In this document: one piece after another, positions 1 through 12,321 of the stretch
Layout of the letters: the number at the start of each line of letters is the position of its first letter
How positions within the stretch are numbered: position 1 is the first letter of the stretch
NCBI GenBank assembly: GCA_023014485.1
Contig: JAJOZX010001568.1
Location: 684,501 to 748,500 of the forward strand
From: Bathynomus jamesi
Lineage: Eukaryota > Arthropoda > Malacostraca > Isopoda > Cirolanidae
Length of the DNA stretch: 64,000 nucleotides
Direction of reading: 5' to 3'
The notes under the pieces: model-generated
What the model saw: only the letters and a program-made list of their open reading frames with translations
What the model was told of the DNA's origin: nothing
Database searches by the model: none
Program-made: the position numbers and the translations under genes

Positions 1-1290
1 ACAGTGCCAAAAACTTGAATATTACACACTAGCACAGTATATGAAACTTACAAGTTCACAAATTCATTAGCTAGTCATGAAATAATACATTTATTAGCAT
101 TAATTGTTTGAAGAATCAGTCAAATATTTTGAGTTATTATTCCAAATAACTAATACTTTACAATATAAGGAGGTAGATTTTAAATCGTATAACTGTATTG
201 AGAAAAACTAGTAACTACAGTAGAACCAAATATTAGATAGGCCTACCTTCTAAAGGAACTTTTCTAATTTTCAGATTAGCAAATTCATTAATAAGTAATA
301 ACATCATATTTTAATCGAATAGTAATTTTCTGCTCAATCGACAAAATAGCAAAGTTAGAAGGCCATTCTTGTCGCGTGGTTGATCTTACCTTTTTATTAT
401 GATATTTTGAGTTTTCTGAAGCTACGTTCACGAGTAGCAGCCGTTACGGAGAACGTTAGAAAAATTCGTAAAGCTATTTCGATGCTTGGATAGGCATCAG
501 CGAGACACCACTCGTGAATGAAACTTAGGATATCCGAGTGTGCAGATTTTTTTTTATCGGCCACAAAAGACGAACTCTTGTACTTGAAACCCTCTATTTC
601 AGAAACTCCCTATTCTGTCTAAATCATTTCTCTACTTAAGTGCTAAATCGGCCGCACCTTTTTTAGCTCATTTACAGTCTTTTGTTTGAAGATCTGCCAC
701 CAAAAAAATTCAAAATCAGATGGCATATAACTGAACTTTTTAGAATTCCAACTGATCTGTTACTTACCTGAAAAAAATTTGATTTTTACGAAACAAACTT
801 TGGCTATTGTTAACAGAATTTTAGTTAATATAACACCAACTATATTTTAGTTCTACTAAATATTAGTAATAATAATAAAGGAATTTTATGCTCTTGTGAC
901 AGTGATAGATCACATTATAATAAAGGTAGAAAGTTTAGTTGGTGCATTTCTTTATTTTAACTAGGTTTTTCAGTACCTACTTAACTCCACTATGAATCTT
1001 TGGTTAGATGTGATGAGATGGACCTCATCTTGAATATTTTCTTGAACATTTCATCTTTATTTTCGTGGGTCGTTCTTGTGGAAAGTCTGTTTCAAAGTTC
1101 AAGATTCCGCACTTCTTTTGGCATTGTCAGTTTTTTCACCAAACCTAATGTCTTTCATGTCTTGTATTGTGCTTCATAGTCCTTTCAGCAAATTCAAGGC
1201 AGTATTCGCCGAGACTTTTGTTTGTGAAACTACATTTACTCGGAGAATTCTTTGTCAAAACCCCAGTGTGCAAATAAACATAAAAGTTAG
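1..1290. other. no gene seen, left flank
   Basis: AT-rich sequence without a convincing coding frame, splice-site-bounded exon or recognisable repeat. It borders the 3' end of the CR1-like LINE that begins near 1290. Confidence 0.5.
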
Positions 1291-1471
1291 TTTCATTAAT
1301 TAAGCTTTCTGTTCTACCTGACACACTTTCAGCGTTAGTGGTGGGGTCTGAAGAAATTCCTTGTAGTACAGTACAGGGAGTTACAAGGAAAAGAAGTACC
1401 TCAAAAGGCCTTGCGGCCCATACCGAGGAGGTACTAATGGCAACGGGTGCCATGGACAATTTTCTACACCC

Positions 1472-4427
1472 TCAAATAGTGTGCAAGATTTGGTCTAACC
1501 TTTTCTTGAACTGATCCACAGAGGAACTGTTCACAACTTCTGAAGGTAACCTGTTCCACGTGTCACAGATCTTATACGTAAAGTAATTGCCACACACACT
1601 AGTCCTAAACCGTTTCAAATCCAACTTCCAACCATTGTTGTGAGTTGGGTTATCATTTAAACTAAACATGCTTCTAAAATCACATCGTTGAACCCGCGTA
1701 AGAGCTTGAAAACCTCGATCAGTTGATTGCGCAGCCTCCGAGTTTCCAGCGAAAACAAGTTCAGGGCGCGTAACCGTCGATTGTAGCCCATATGCCTAAC
1801 GGAGGGGATTAACTTTGTGGCCCTCGCCTGCACTCGCTCCAGCCTCTCAATATCTTTCCTGAGGGTGGGCGACCAGAACTGCACAGCATACTCCAGGTGC
1901 GGCCGAACCAGGGAATTGTACAGAGGGAGCACAATCTCCTTGTTCCGAAACTGAAATTGCCTTCTGATATAACCCAACAGCTTCTGGGCTTTCTTTTCCA
2001 CCTCTACGCACTGTTTCGTAAACTTAAGGTCGCTGCTAATTAGCACATCCAAGTCCTTTTCCAAATCAGTCGCCTCGATATTACTCCCCAACATCGAGTA
2101 GTCCGACTTAGGATTGGCGTAGCCAATGTGTATCACCTTGCATTTACCCAAGTTAAACGGCATTTGCCATTTTTCGGACCACTCTCCTATCCTACCTAGG
2201 TCCGCACGCAGTTGCTCGATCGCTTCCGGCGTCCCAACATTGGCCCCAAGCTTGGTGTCATCGGCGAATTTGGCGATCCGACTGACGATGCCACCGTCTA
2301 TATCATTTATGTAAATGATAAACAACAGTGGCCCCAAAACGGAACCCTGAGGAACCCCACTAGTGACCGAGGCCCAACCCGAACTAGCCCCTTTAATTAC
2401 AACCCTCTGCCGCCTATTCTTCAGCCAGTTTTCAATCCACCTACCTACACTATTTCCCCACCGATACTCAGCGCGCGGACTTTCGCCATTAGCCGGCGGT
2501 GAGGTACCATATCAAAGGCTTTCTGAAAGTCGAGATAAAGTATATCAATCGCCCTACTCTTATCATACTCACTCAACATGACGTGCAAAAACTCGAGCAA
2601 GTTGGTGAGACACGACCTATGCCGTCTAAACCCATGTTGGGAGTCCCCAAGCAGCTTGTACGAATCCAAATGGTCAACGATCCTATCCGCTATTATCCCC
2701 TCTAATAATTTGCCTACAACTGAAGTGAGACTAATGGGACGATAGTTCCCTGGACTTTCGTGATCCCCTTTCTTAAAGATAAGGGTCACGTTGGCTTCCC
2801 TCCAGTCACCAGGCACCTGGCCCATCTCCAACGATTTGTTGAAGACTGTAGCCAGGTGGGGAGCTACCTGGTCGCGCACCTCCCGCAACACTCTGGGGAG
2901 GAACTGGTCTGGCCCAGGAGCCTTAAACGCGCTCAGTTTGTCTATTCTATCGGCATCGACTGTCGCGGTACATCGAACACTATCCAGGCCAGCACCTTCG
3001 TGCCTCACGCCTGGCTCGGGGATTACGCGGGTGTCCTCCCTGGTGAACACTCCCGCAAAGTACTCATTAAGCACATTCGCGATGTCCTCGTCGGAGGTCC
3101 GCAGAACGCCGCTTCGGTCCTTTAGCTTCTAATGGGCTTTCTACTATTAACATAACTGAAGAACTCCTTAGGGTTCCTCTTGCCACCCGTAGTTCTTCGT
3201 TACGTTTCGCTAGCCTAACCTTCACCTTCACTTCCCTACACAGGCGGACATACGCTTCAGTATTCTCATGGGAATGATTGGCCTTCGCCCTCCTATACGC
3301 TACTTTCCTATTTTCGGATAGCCGAAGCGATGTCACGTTTGAACCACTTAGGCTGCGTTGAAGCAGGGGTGACCGGTTTTGAGAGTATGGCAGCAGACTG
3401 CAGCACCATAAACTCGTCCCGGAATGCACTCCACACTCCCTCAAGATCGCCGCCGACCTCTAACCCCCATCTCACCTACGCTATCCCGGAGGCTAACAAA
3501 GTCCGCCCGCCGGAGATCGAGCTTACTGCCTCTCGAGTTACTACGCTTCACCCGAGGGACGCACACACGGAACCTACTCAGACCCTGATCACTCCCGCCC
3601 AACGATTCGTCAACGGTGAGGCCAGTGACGAGGTTGTCTTCGGTCGTGAATAGTAAGTCTAGAACGCTTTCGCCTCGTGTAGGCTCATTGACCCACTGAG
3701 TGAGGAAGTTCTCATCAGCAAAGTCAACTAGCCTCCTCCCTTCAGCATCAGCAGTCCTGTCTTCCCACTTTATGCCACGACAGTTGAAGTCTCCTAAAAC
3801 TACACACACCCTATCCCCTAGCAGGCTACTGAGTTCGGTGTACAGGGCTGTATTCTCCTCGAGGAGGAGATGCGGAGGTCTGTACACCAAGATTAACCTA
3901 TAGTTCGTCCCTCCCACGTTCAGATCGACGCCAAGCAGCTCCCGTTCCGACCGAAACTGGCAGTCAACCGGACTCAACGTGTCCCTGATGTATATTAGTA
4001 CCCCACCACCCTCCCCACGGGTGCGGTCTTTGCGAAACATTCTATACCCGGGAATTTCGAACTCCCCAACGTAGTCCCTACGATCAGTATGAATCCAGGA
4101 CTCGGTGATAGCAACGATATCCTGGTATTCTGATGCTAAGAGCGCCCGTAGCTCGCAAAACTTGTTCCTAATCGACCTAGCATTAAAGAGCATTGCACGG
4201 AGGGAGCCTTCCCTATTCTGACCGCCCCCTAGCACGACCCGTTTCCCGAACAGCCAGGGCTGTCGGGAGTTGAAGAGCCCCTCACTAACGAGGGGCAACT
4301 TCCGCAGGAGCCTGAGCCCCCTCCAATGTGGAAGGAGGGTCACCCACCTGTACCTGGACTCACCCTTCAGTTGAAGGTACGTCCGCCACCGACTCATCAT
4401 CATCTCTCCCCGGTGGGGGCCCATCAT
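1472..4427 (-). pseudogene. CR1 ORF2: endonuclease and reverse transcriptase
   Basis: Read from 4427 downward. An apurinic-type endonuclease (3441-4427) shows AITESWIH, YRPPH, VVLGDFN and LDLLF. The usual catalytic SDH block reads GGSDQG, so the His appears replaced by Gln. A linker follows (3067-3444), then the RT fingers/palm (2445-3074) with DWREANVTLIFKKGD, NYRPISLTS and YLDFQKAFD. The RT palm/thumb (1657-2337) has PQGSVLGPLLF upstream and the intact catalytic FADD in AKFADDTKLG. Frameshifts lie near 3440, 3120 and 2447, and the reading also breaks near 1665. Domain order and motifs are typical of CR1; function is lost. Confidence 0.85.
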
Positions 4428-4481
4428 CTCTCCCCGGACTCAACCTCACCATTCTGTATAGGTGCCGGTCGAGCAGCGCGC

Positions 4482-5300
4482 CTAGCACACCTTTATCCTT
4501 GTTATTGAGGTGGACACCATCCCTCTGGTAAAGGTCCCACCTACCGAAAATGCGTCGAAGGGGTCAATAAACCTCACGCCCAGCGGGACGCACAAGTCTT
4601 GCACCCTCTCGTTGATGACAATGACCTTACTGAGCGCGTGGTCACTGGCATTCATTCGCGGTAAAATACCCATTAACATTCCCCTGTCTGTCTTCAGTTT
4701 TAGATCATCCGCAAGAGACATGATCTCGGTGATGATCCCTTCGGTAAGACCTACCCTACCGCCTTTGAGGAAAAGGTCGTTGCCACCAGCGTGGACAACG
4801 ATCGCAGTCCTCCGACTAGCCACGTGCACCTTCTCTACCTCCTTCCTTAAGTACGCCGTTCCCCGCCCAGGTAAGCACCTTACCTTCCTCCCGTCCCGGT
4901 TTGCAGAAGCAAAGTACTTCTCCTGGCCCCTGATCTGCGAGTCCCCAATCAAAACAGTGTCTTCCTCCTTCGAGCACAGGAGACTAAAGCGGTTGGAGGC
5001 CCTGACATGGGCAACTGGGGTCTCAGGCTTCGGCTTCGCAGCCTTCTTGCCCGAGACCTTTCGAAACCCGTCGCCACCCATAAACGCAGTTACACCACCC
5101 GACCCACCCCGACCGGTAGCTACATCCTTCGGTTTCTTTGGGCCATCAGTAGGCCCCTTCCCACCTTTTTTCTTTATCGGCCCTTTCCCACCCTTCTCTA
5201 TCGACCCCTTCCCACCCTTCTCTATCAGCCCCTTCTTTACGCCCTCCACCTTGCGCCTTCGGCAGCGTGCCTTCAGTGATGCTTATTGTAGGCGTTAAAC
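4482..5300 (-). pseudogene. CR1 ORF1 with SGNH/GDSL-like esterase domain
   Basis: The longest open piece (4482-5249) starts with a lysine/glycine-rich repetitive segment (IEKGGKG units). An SGNH-hydrolase-like block follows, with VLIGDSQIRG (nucleophile Ser block), VVHAGGNDLF (Gly-Asn block) and a C-terminal FIDPFDAF block. Esterase domains of this kind occur in ORF1 of many CR1 elements, where the protein binds RNA or membrane lipid. The frame probably continues upstream into 5250-5300 through a frameshift, so the true start is unclear. It lies directly upstream of the ORF2 endonuclease of the same element. Confidence 0.7.
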
Positions 5301-5430
5301 GTTCCCATTTTGCCACTGAACTTAAAAAAAAATAGAAAAAAATATATACAACGTGTTTCATCCTCACATATAGGCTTATCCTAACGTTATATCTTCTTTC
5401 TTATCTTCCTTCAGCAGGGTTCAGATTTAC

Positions 5431-5706
5431 TTCTGTTAATAGACATACAAAAACCGAAGTAGTTGTGGTTTTACTACGTGCCTTTTGCGTGTTTAAGTGT
5501 GATGATGATGATGATGAGGAGGAGGAGGAGGTTGTTTTGGAATTAAGCAACTCCAAAACATCATCATCATCATCACACCTAACCTCTTTCGTAACGGCAA
5601 ACGTTATGTGACGGAGGGAACCTACAGCTTCTGTTAATAGACACATACAAAAACCGAAGTAGTTGTGGTTTTACTACGTGCTTTTTGGGTGTTTAAGTGT
5701 GATGAT
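5431..5706. repeat. 78-bp direct repeat flanking a SINE-tail fragment
   Basis: A segment of about 76-78 bp beginning TTCTGTTAATAGACA and ending GTTTAAGTGTGATGAT occurs at 5431-5506 and again at about 5629-5706. Between them lie trinucleotide tracts (GATGAT..., GAGGAG..., CATCAT...) and a piece identical to the tail of the 5S-derived SINE at 6046-6310. This looks like a local duplication around, or mediated by, a truncated SINE. Confidence 0.6.
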
Positions 5707-6045
5707 CTACAGAAGCTAAGGCTAGCAAAGACCCTAAGATCCACTTTAAGGTTAGCCCGAGAGAAAGGAAAGAGTAGGGGGTTAAGAGAAGAGAAGAGAA
5801 TAACGGGTTAAGTAAGGAGGAACACCTATCACTCGTGGGTTAACATTCATTCAGAAAAAGAGAAAAAAGACTCACCATCATCATCCGCCAGCCACTGCCG
5901 ACAAGTCAGAAAAATAGTTGGAGAGAATAGGAGAAGGGTGAAAGATGAAAAGAAGTAAAATAAGAACGCTTACAAACCATGCAAACACAGTCTTAACTCG
6001 CTGTCATACCATGCAAACTACAAACATGCAAGAAAAGAGAGTTAC

Positions 6046-6310
6046 AGACATGATGATGATGATGATGAGGAGGAGGAGGAGGAGGAGGAGGTGGTTTTGG
6101 AATTAAGCAACTCCAAAACATCATCATCATCATCATCACACCTAACCTCTTTCGTAACGGCAAACGTTATGTGACGGAGGGAACCTATAGCTTTCACTAC
6201 ATCATCTGGTCACAGAGAACAGTGACCAATCTAGCTACTACCGGGACCCAGTGTCACTTAACTTTGCTGATCTGAGAGAAGAAGTGGTGTGCAACATGGC
6301 TACAACGTAG
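6046..6310 (-). mobile_element. 5S rRNA-derived SINE (SINE3-like)
   Basis: Read on the minus strand, the head starts CTACGTTGTAGCCATG and continues with AGCAAAGTTAAGTGACACTGG and a GTAGTAGCTAGATTGG block. These correspond to the A-box/intermediate element and C-box of arthropod 5S rRNA (AAGTTAAGCAACGTCGGG, TACTTGGATGGG). The body ends in a tail with the CCCTCCGTCACATAACG region and GATGAT trinucleotides. A 5S-type internal promoter would be transcribed by RNA polymerase III. Confidence 0.75.
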
Positions 6311-6493
6311 CCTACCTTCCCCCCACTATTTTTTTTGTTTATTTCTGATGACTGTCGCTCCCATTCAGCAAATACGTATACTTTTTGTGTTTATTTACTG
6401 TGGTTCATTTATATTTTAGTCCATTTATTTTTAATAATTTATAAGTAATACGCATTATTTTTAATTTTCTTCATACTTTTGTAGGAAATTTAG

Positions 6494-6681
6494 TCTATAT
6501 ATATATATATATATATATAATGAATAAAACCACGAAGGAAAGGAAACACAAAATGGTGCTCAAGCGCTTTCGTCTAATGACGATGTCATTAGACGAAAGC
6601 GCTTGAGCACCATTTTGTGTTTCCTTTCCTTCGTGGTTTTATTCATCATAAATATTTTTCACGTGTTACTTTCGTGAAATA

Positions 6682-6724
<43 letters not shown>
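6494..6724. repeat. 61-bp-arm perfect hairpin between (TA)n tracts
   Basis: The arms at 6521-6581 and 6585-6645 are exact reverse complements separated by the 3-nt loop GAT. The outer end reads TGAATAAAACCACGAAGG and the loop-proximal end reads CGTCTAATGAC. (TA)n microsatellites lie at 6494-6519 and about 6691-6724. No coding potential; either a palindromic MITE-like element or a snap-back duplication. Confidence 0.85.
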
Positions 6725-6727
<3 letters not shown>

Positions 6728-7057
6728 ATGTGTATATACGTTCGTTTCGAACAAAATGTTCAGGGTAGGCTTGAGATCGCTCTCTGGCTCTCTGTAGCAT
6801 CCTTTCTCATTTGGGATATTTGATGAAGGAGTTACTGTACTTCTATTTTCATCCTGCTCTCATAACCAACAACACATACCTGATCAAGGACTTTGCTAAG
6901 AAACCTTCCAGTTTTTTCTTCAATATACAAAGGGTCGACCAAAGTAAACAGACACTACGATGATTGTCATCAAGAACAAATGACAAAGCTCATCAATGAA
7001 ATGTCAGAACGTGTATATCGCTTTACACAATGCAAAGGGGAAAGCAATACCATTCTA

Positions 7058-8441
7058 CAGTGCCCGCGAAAAGTATCCGATCACCCTTGAAATTTGTATT
7101 TTTTACATAAAAAACAATGTTTAAATGTATACTAACCTTATATTAGTATTTTGTCATCTGTCCTTTGGTTTGGATGACTTGTTCTAGACGTTTGGCATGG
7201 ATTTAATCAAGTTTTGACAAACTTCCACTGATATTTCCTTGCACCATACCTTTTTGATGGCCTCTTGTAATTTTTCGACTGAGCCAGTGTCGTGGCATTC
7301 AACCTTATTTTTTATTATTAGCCACAGATTTCTATCGGATTGAGATCTGGACTATTACCAGGCCAATCCAAAAATCAAATTTATGTCAGTAATCCATTTT
7401 GTCACTATTTTGGCCCTGTGACATGGTGCACCATCATGCATGTATGTTTTGTCCTTTGGATTGCCATTGCCATTGGAAGTTTATCCTGTAGCATTGCTAA
7501 ATACCGTGCACCATTCATAGTTGTGTTCTTCGGAAGAAAATATAAGTTTCCACGCCCATAGTAACCGAAACAACCCCAAACCATCACACTTGGAGGGTGT
7601 TTCATTGTCTTTAGGGTGTATTTAGGGTCCATCCTATTTGAGCCAATAGGCCGGCGAACCTTTTTTGGACAACTTCTGAATGTCAAAAATGTCGACTCAT
7701 CGCTAAATAAAACCTTCTTCCAGTCATCAACAGTCCAATGAATGTATTTTTTACAAAATGCGACGTTTTTTACGCATTTTTTCATTAATGAACGGTTTCT
7801 TAGCAGCATGGCGAGATGGTAATCCGAGTTCTTTTTGGAGCCGCTCCTGGATAGTTCGTTCAGAAACACCAGATAACAAATTATTCATATTAAATTTTAT
7901 TTCTTTCGCAGTTATTGTTGGGTTTTTCAATACTAAACGTTTCATAAGTTTGTCTGTTCGCGAATTTGTTTTCTCGGTCTGCCAGATCGTTTTTTAGGGA
8001 CTGGCGTGGTTAGGCCACCATTGTTCTTAGCCCGTGAAACCCATAAATTAACGGTACTTTGGGATATGTTTAATTCCTTAGCTATCTGTCTCTGTGATTT
8101 CCCACATGCATGCAAAGCAACAATAGCACCTCGACAATCACTCTTAAGTTGTTTTTTAGCACACATTATATATAAATTTTATTTACACCACTTTCTGTAA
8201 AAAAAAAAAAAAATCAAGAAATTTACACAAACAGTGAAATGACAAATTTGAGACACAGCCACCCGCAACGAAGGCTACCAGAACACTAATTTGAGAATGC
8301 GTTGGATAGCTCTCATATCAGCGAGCAACCTCAAAGTTACCAGATGTCGCTAGAACAAATAGAAAGTGAATTACGTGTCTCTGAATATCAAGGGAAAATA
8401 TTGTATTTTCTTGAGTGATCGGATACTTTTCGCGGGCACTG
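7058..8441 (-). mobile_element. Tc1-like DD34E transposon, copy 1
   Basis: The terminal inverted repeats start CAGTGCCCGCGAAAAGTATC and are flanked on both sides by the TA target dinucleotide (7056-7057, 8442-8443). The length of about 1.38 kb is standard for Tc1. The copy at 43591-44982 is nearly identical, implying recent activity of this family. The element encodes the transposase described at 7143-8166. Confidence 0.92.
7143..8166 (-). pseudogene. Tc1-like transposase, frameshifted
   Basis: The N-terminal helix-turn-helix domain (8166-7942) reads AIVALHACGKSQRQIAKEL followed by the GRPRK hook. It is frameshifted near 7945 from the second HTH part (MKRLVLKNPTITAKEIKF...). The catalytic region has the first Asp in LFSDESTF, with further frame breaks near 7770 and 7430. 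The corresponding intact catalytic region in copy 2 shows HDGAPCH and NPIEN with 34 residues between Asp and Glu, hence DD34E. The protein normally binds the terminal repeats and moves the element by cut-and-paste. Confidence 0.85.
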
Positions 8442-9332
8442 TAAATATATTGATACAATAAACTTATTATTATTTATTAACTTTTATTATCAAATAAAAA
8501 CTATGGGAAAAAACAAAGGTGTCTGTTTACTTTGTCAACCCTCTCTAGTTCAGTGGGTGTGTTGGAGGTTCTTCAATCCTTTTGGCAGCACGGTAAATGG
8601 TTTTGGGTCTCGTATTCTTAGAGTATTTTCCATCTTCGTTTTCATGGCCTCCTGTACTGCCCCAGCTGGGAGAGTGCAGAATTTCCTTGTTCTCTCATTC
8701 CAGTGTGTTTTTATTTCGTTTCTAAAATTTTGGGTGTATCCGTCAAGTACTTTCCATATATTTATTACTATGTATCGCTCACGTCTTCTTTCCAGGAAGT
8801 AGAGTTTCAAGGATTGTAATCGTGACCAGTAGTCTCCATCTTTCGTTTCCTCTGTCTTAGACGTGAAGGTCCTTTGTATGGCTTCTATGTTTGCAATGTT
8901 TCGTTTTCTGTATGGGCTTGTGAGTACTGAGAAATGCTCATTTATTGGTAAGACGAAACTCTTCCTTTTTGCATGATGTTTGTTTTTCTGCTATGGAAAC
9001 TCCTCCAAATAATTCACATTATTTTCCTTGCTATTAAAAGTTTAATATTCTGCATCTGGTGACATTATTACTCCAACATCTCTTACTTATGGATCTGGTA
9101 TCTGCTTATCTTTGATCGCTTTATATCCTTCATTCCCTTGTTCTTTGTTGGAATTTTCCACTTTAAGCTTCATATTATTTTGTTCAACGTATTGATATCG
9201 TATTGATAATCATTTTGCAAGTTTCAGTATTTATTCATTTGAGAGTATCTCGCATATTTGTGTCATCTCCGAAACACGATACAACACCATCTTTAATATA
9301 TACATCACTATCTGCATTGATTATCATAAACC

Positions 9333-9369
<37 letters not shown>

Positions 9370-9372
<3 letters not shown>

Positions 9373-10269
9373 GTCCCAAAAAAATGTATACACACTTTAA
9401 CAGCTGATAGCTCAATTGATGTTTCTTTCTTTCCAAGTTAAACCCATTAGAATTAATAATGGCAGTCAGACTAAGCTTTGAACAAAGGAAATTCATTCTA
9501 AAATGCTACTGGAAGTGTGAAAAACGCAGTTGAAGTGCAAAGACAGTTTAGGAGGGAGTTTCAAACAGATCCACCAACGCGACTTACCATCACTCGAATT
9601 AGAGATAAGTTTGAAGCCGATGGAACTGTTCAGAATGTCCACAAGAAGCGTTCCGGAAGACCACGGACATCGACAAGCCCCACAAAGCAAGAAAGAGTAC
9701 TGGAAACGTATCACCAAAGTCCAAGAAAATCTGTGCGGCAAGCGAGTCGTGAGGTAGGAATTTCAGAATCGTCTGTCCAACGCATTTTGAAGCGCTGTCA
9801 ATGGAAAAGTTACATTCCAAGATTAGTCCATGCTATTAATGAAGATGATGATCCGGACCGAAGAGTGGAGTATTGCGAGTGGTACTTGGCACGATGTGGA
9901 TGTGGATTGGACGAAGGGGTTTCGTAGAATACCCTCCGCGTTCACCAGACCTCACACCACTAGACTTTTTTTATGGGGATACTTAAAAGACAAAGTCTAC
10001 GCTATAAAACCTGCAACAGTCGCTGAATTGAGAGCAGCCATTGAACGAGAATGCACACAAATACCAAACGAAATGTTTCGTGATGTTTGCGATTCCATTG
10101 CTTCGCGTTATCAGCAGTGCCTGGACCAGAACGGACGTCAGTTTGAAAACAGGCGTTGACAAAACAATTAAATAATGTCTGTAGATTCTATTACATTTTG
10201 AAAATGAAATGTATTTTAATAAACACTGCCTTTATAATTATTTAAAGTGTGTATACATTTTTTGGGGAC

Positions 10270-10272
<3 letters not shown>
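9370..10272 (+). mobile_element. Mariner-superfamily element (DUF4817 type), internally deleted
   Basis: The terminal repeats are GGCGTCCC(C)AAAAAATGTA and its complement, and the element is embedded in (TA)n at both ends. The encoded transposase (about 9469-10159) has an intact N-terminal HTH ([41 protein letters not shown]). A one-base frameshift lies near 9515. The reading then jumps from EYCEWYL to PPRSPDLTPLDFF, so the central region carrying the first two catalytic Asp residues is deleted. It is therefore non-autonomous. The insertion splits the RT of the surrounding LINE. Confidence 0.8.
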
Positions 10273-10312
<40 letters not shown>

Positions 10313-10878
10313 TCTGACATAGGACCTCCAGTACTCTTCCTTTGCGATTTAATATAGTTGCGAAAGTCATGACTGTCCAGTTCTAAATCTACTGTATGTA
10401 TGTTCTTTTGAATTAAATACTGTATTACTTTTCTTGTTGGTAGAATGTGATTTTGTCTTTAATTACACTTTCATAGCACTTCATAAGGTGGGAAGTATGT
10501 GATGCTGCTTGGTAAATATTTGGCATTGCTCTGTTATCATCTTTATAGACAGAAGCAATGTTTTCACTCGTGAGCGCCCAGAGAAACATTTTCAAAGGGG
10601 GCCAAAACACATATGTAGGGGATCATCTTTTACAGTGTAACTGTGTAAGGCAACGGACTAAAAGAATATGTGTTATGTGTGCTTAAACGCAAACACACAT
10701 TTACAGTATTAATAAATATTACTAAAAATATTTAGTTTAATTACAATGTTAAGCATCTCAACCTCGACATTACTAAAATAATAGACACGAGTAGGGTAAC
10801 AAGAAATAATCCAGTTTAAAGAAATGTAGTTAAGATTTAATAATGAAAATTGTAATCATTTATGAACACATTACACGT

Positions 10879-11136
10879 TCATTCACATACCAAAATATTT
10901 GTGAAAAAAAAAAAAAGACAAAACTTGGTACTGAACGACCTCTCAACTGTGCATTTAGTCGCAGGTAATGGTAATAATATGAAAATTGCCTGGCGAATGG
11001 CTGGGTAAAATTCAGTACTTGAAAGCAGGTCGAGAAAGTCTATGTTGATGTCTTGCCCCTTCCTGCGGGCGCCCATGTTTCCACTTCTTTCATGTGTGTG
11101 ATAGATATTACTCCTGCGTAGAGCGATCTTCTCCAT
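10879..11136 (-). pseudogene. hAT transposase relic, C-terminal dimerisation region
   Basis: The translated minus strand contains STEFYPAIRQAIFILLPLP followed by ATKCTVERSFST. This matches the pattern of the hAT C-terminal dimerisation domain, in which a hydrophobic helix is followed by (C/S)ERSFS. The frame degenerates directly after FST. It lies between the linker and the RT of the LINE, so a hAT element probably inserted there. Ends and target duplication could not be placed. Confidence 0.6.
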
Positions 11137-12321
11137 TATAAGTATAGGGATTTTCGAGCTAACGACATTTCATCAACAAGTCTGGTCTGACTTACAGATT
11201 CTGCTATACAATGTGAACGCCGAAATTTTGGGGGATTAAATTGAGTTAGGTTAGGTTAGACTCGGTGAGGTGAAATTAAGTTAGGTTAAGTTAAGCTATG
11301 AGTCGATGAAATTTCCGACCATGTGTCTGGCCCTAGGGGTGAGGTTTCTTGCATTTGTGATAATTATATATTCCTTTCCAAATCCTGGAAATCTAAGAGT
11401 AGGCTCATATTCGTTCAGATTGACTCGTATCAATTTCGAAAAATTCATTCGAATTTTTTACTTTCTTTTCGGGTTTAGGGTCACTAAACGCACAATTGAA
11501 ATGTTCCTCAATCGTTTCAATATTCATTATTTTAACGATAAAATATTTGCTTTGCATTTCATCTTCCTGTTTTGAGAAAATGCAAAAATATTTTGGATTA
11601 TTGTTTCATATTTTTCAATTACTCTGCATTCTTCCTCATTTGTTTTCCGAAATGCATGTTTGTTTGCTTTTAAACCCATTTATGTTTCTTTTTTTCCCCC
11701 CCCCAACTTCAGTTTCCCAACCGTCTGTTTTGCACATATGAATATTTTCTACTCTTCGTTTCTGTTGTCTAAATAGAGTAGTATTGATTTTTCTTTCAAG
11801 TTTATTTAGTTTCCTATTTTTGTCTCTTTAGTATGTTGTAATAATAACATTGTTTCTAACTTCTTTTCTAATATTAAGAAAATTTCTTCCGAAGGTTTTG
11901 CCTGAAGTAGCAATTTCCAATTTCCTTCCATTTTAAATACAAACTTTCCAATTTATTTATTTATTTATTTTTTAATAGTCCTTCTATTTATCTACATTAC
12001 GTTTTAAATGTTTGTTATCTAACTTCATTTGTATTTGAATTAGACTGTGACCAAAAATTTCGTTAGTTACATTTTTATTTAATATCATGTCACTGTTATT
12101 TGTCAAAATGAGATCCAGTAAATTTCCTTTTTCAAATCGCTTCCGCAATTTCTTGAGTGAACGCATATTTTCGCTTAATTAATGTTTAATTAAATTAATG
12201 CCTGAACTCCGTCTTATTATTGTTATACTGTATGTTGCCAAGAAACTTCTCAGCATAAATAACATCATTCTTTTTCTCCCATGTTATAAAAGGAAAGTTA
12301 AAATCTCCACAAATTTATATA

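Larger units (their letters stand above)
1290..5300 (-). mobile_element. CR1-like LINE retrotransposon, decayed
   Basis: Minus-strand non-LTR retrotransposon in the order ORF1 (esterase-like), ORF2 endonuclease, reverse transcriptase, 3' UTR. Both ORFs carry several frameshifts but remain readable piece by piece. The GC-rich body contrasts sharply with the AT-rich flanks. The 3' UTR probably occupies about 1290-1470; its exact end and any terminal short tandem repeat were not resolved. CR1 elements are copied by target-primed reverse transcription. This copy is near full length and fairly young but cannot encode intact proteins. Confidence 0.85.
6931..8542. mobile_element. Outer Tc1-type non-autonomous element, interrupted
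   Basis: The terminal inverted repeats are AGGGTCGACCAAAGTAAAC at 6931 and its near complement at 8519-8542 (minus strand AGGGTTGACAAAGTAAACAG). The same terminal word occurs at 13784, at the head of a Tc1-type relic. The Tc1 element 7058-8441 is inserted inside, leaving only about 230 bp of the host element, so the outer element was short and non-coding. It sits at the 3' end of the LINE remnant that follows. Confidence 0.6.

Noticed and set aside
4510..5298. 262-residue plus-strand open frame
   Set aside because: Antisense shadow of the CR1 ORF1, which has recognisable esterase motifs on the other strand.
5401..5646. Ser-rich 81-residue frame
   Set aside because: Produced by TCA/GAT trinucleotide tracts of SINE tails.
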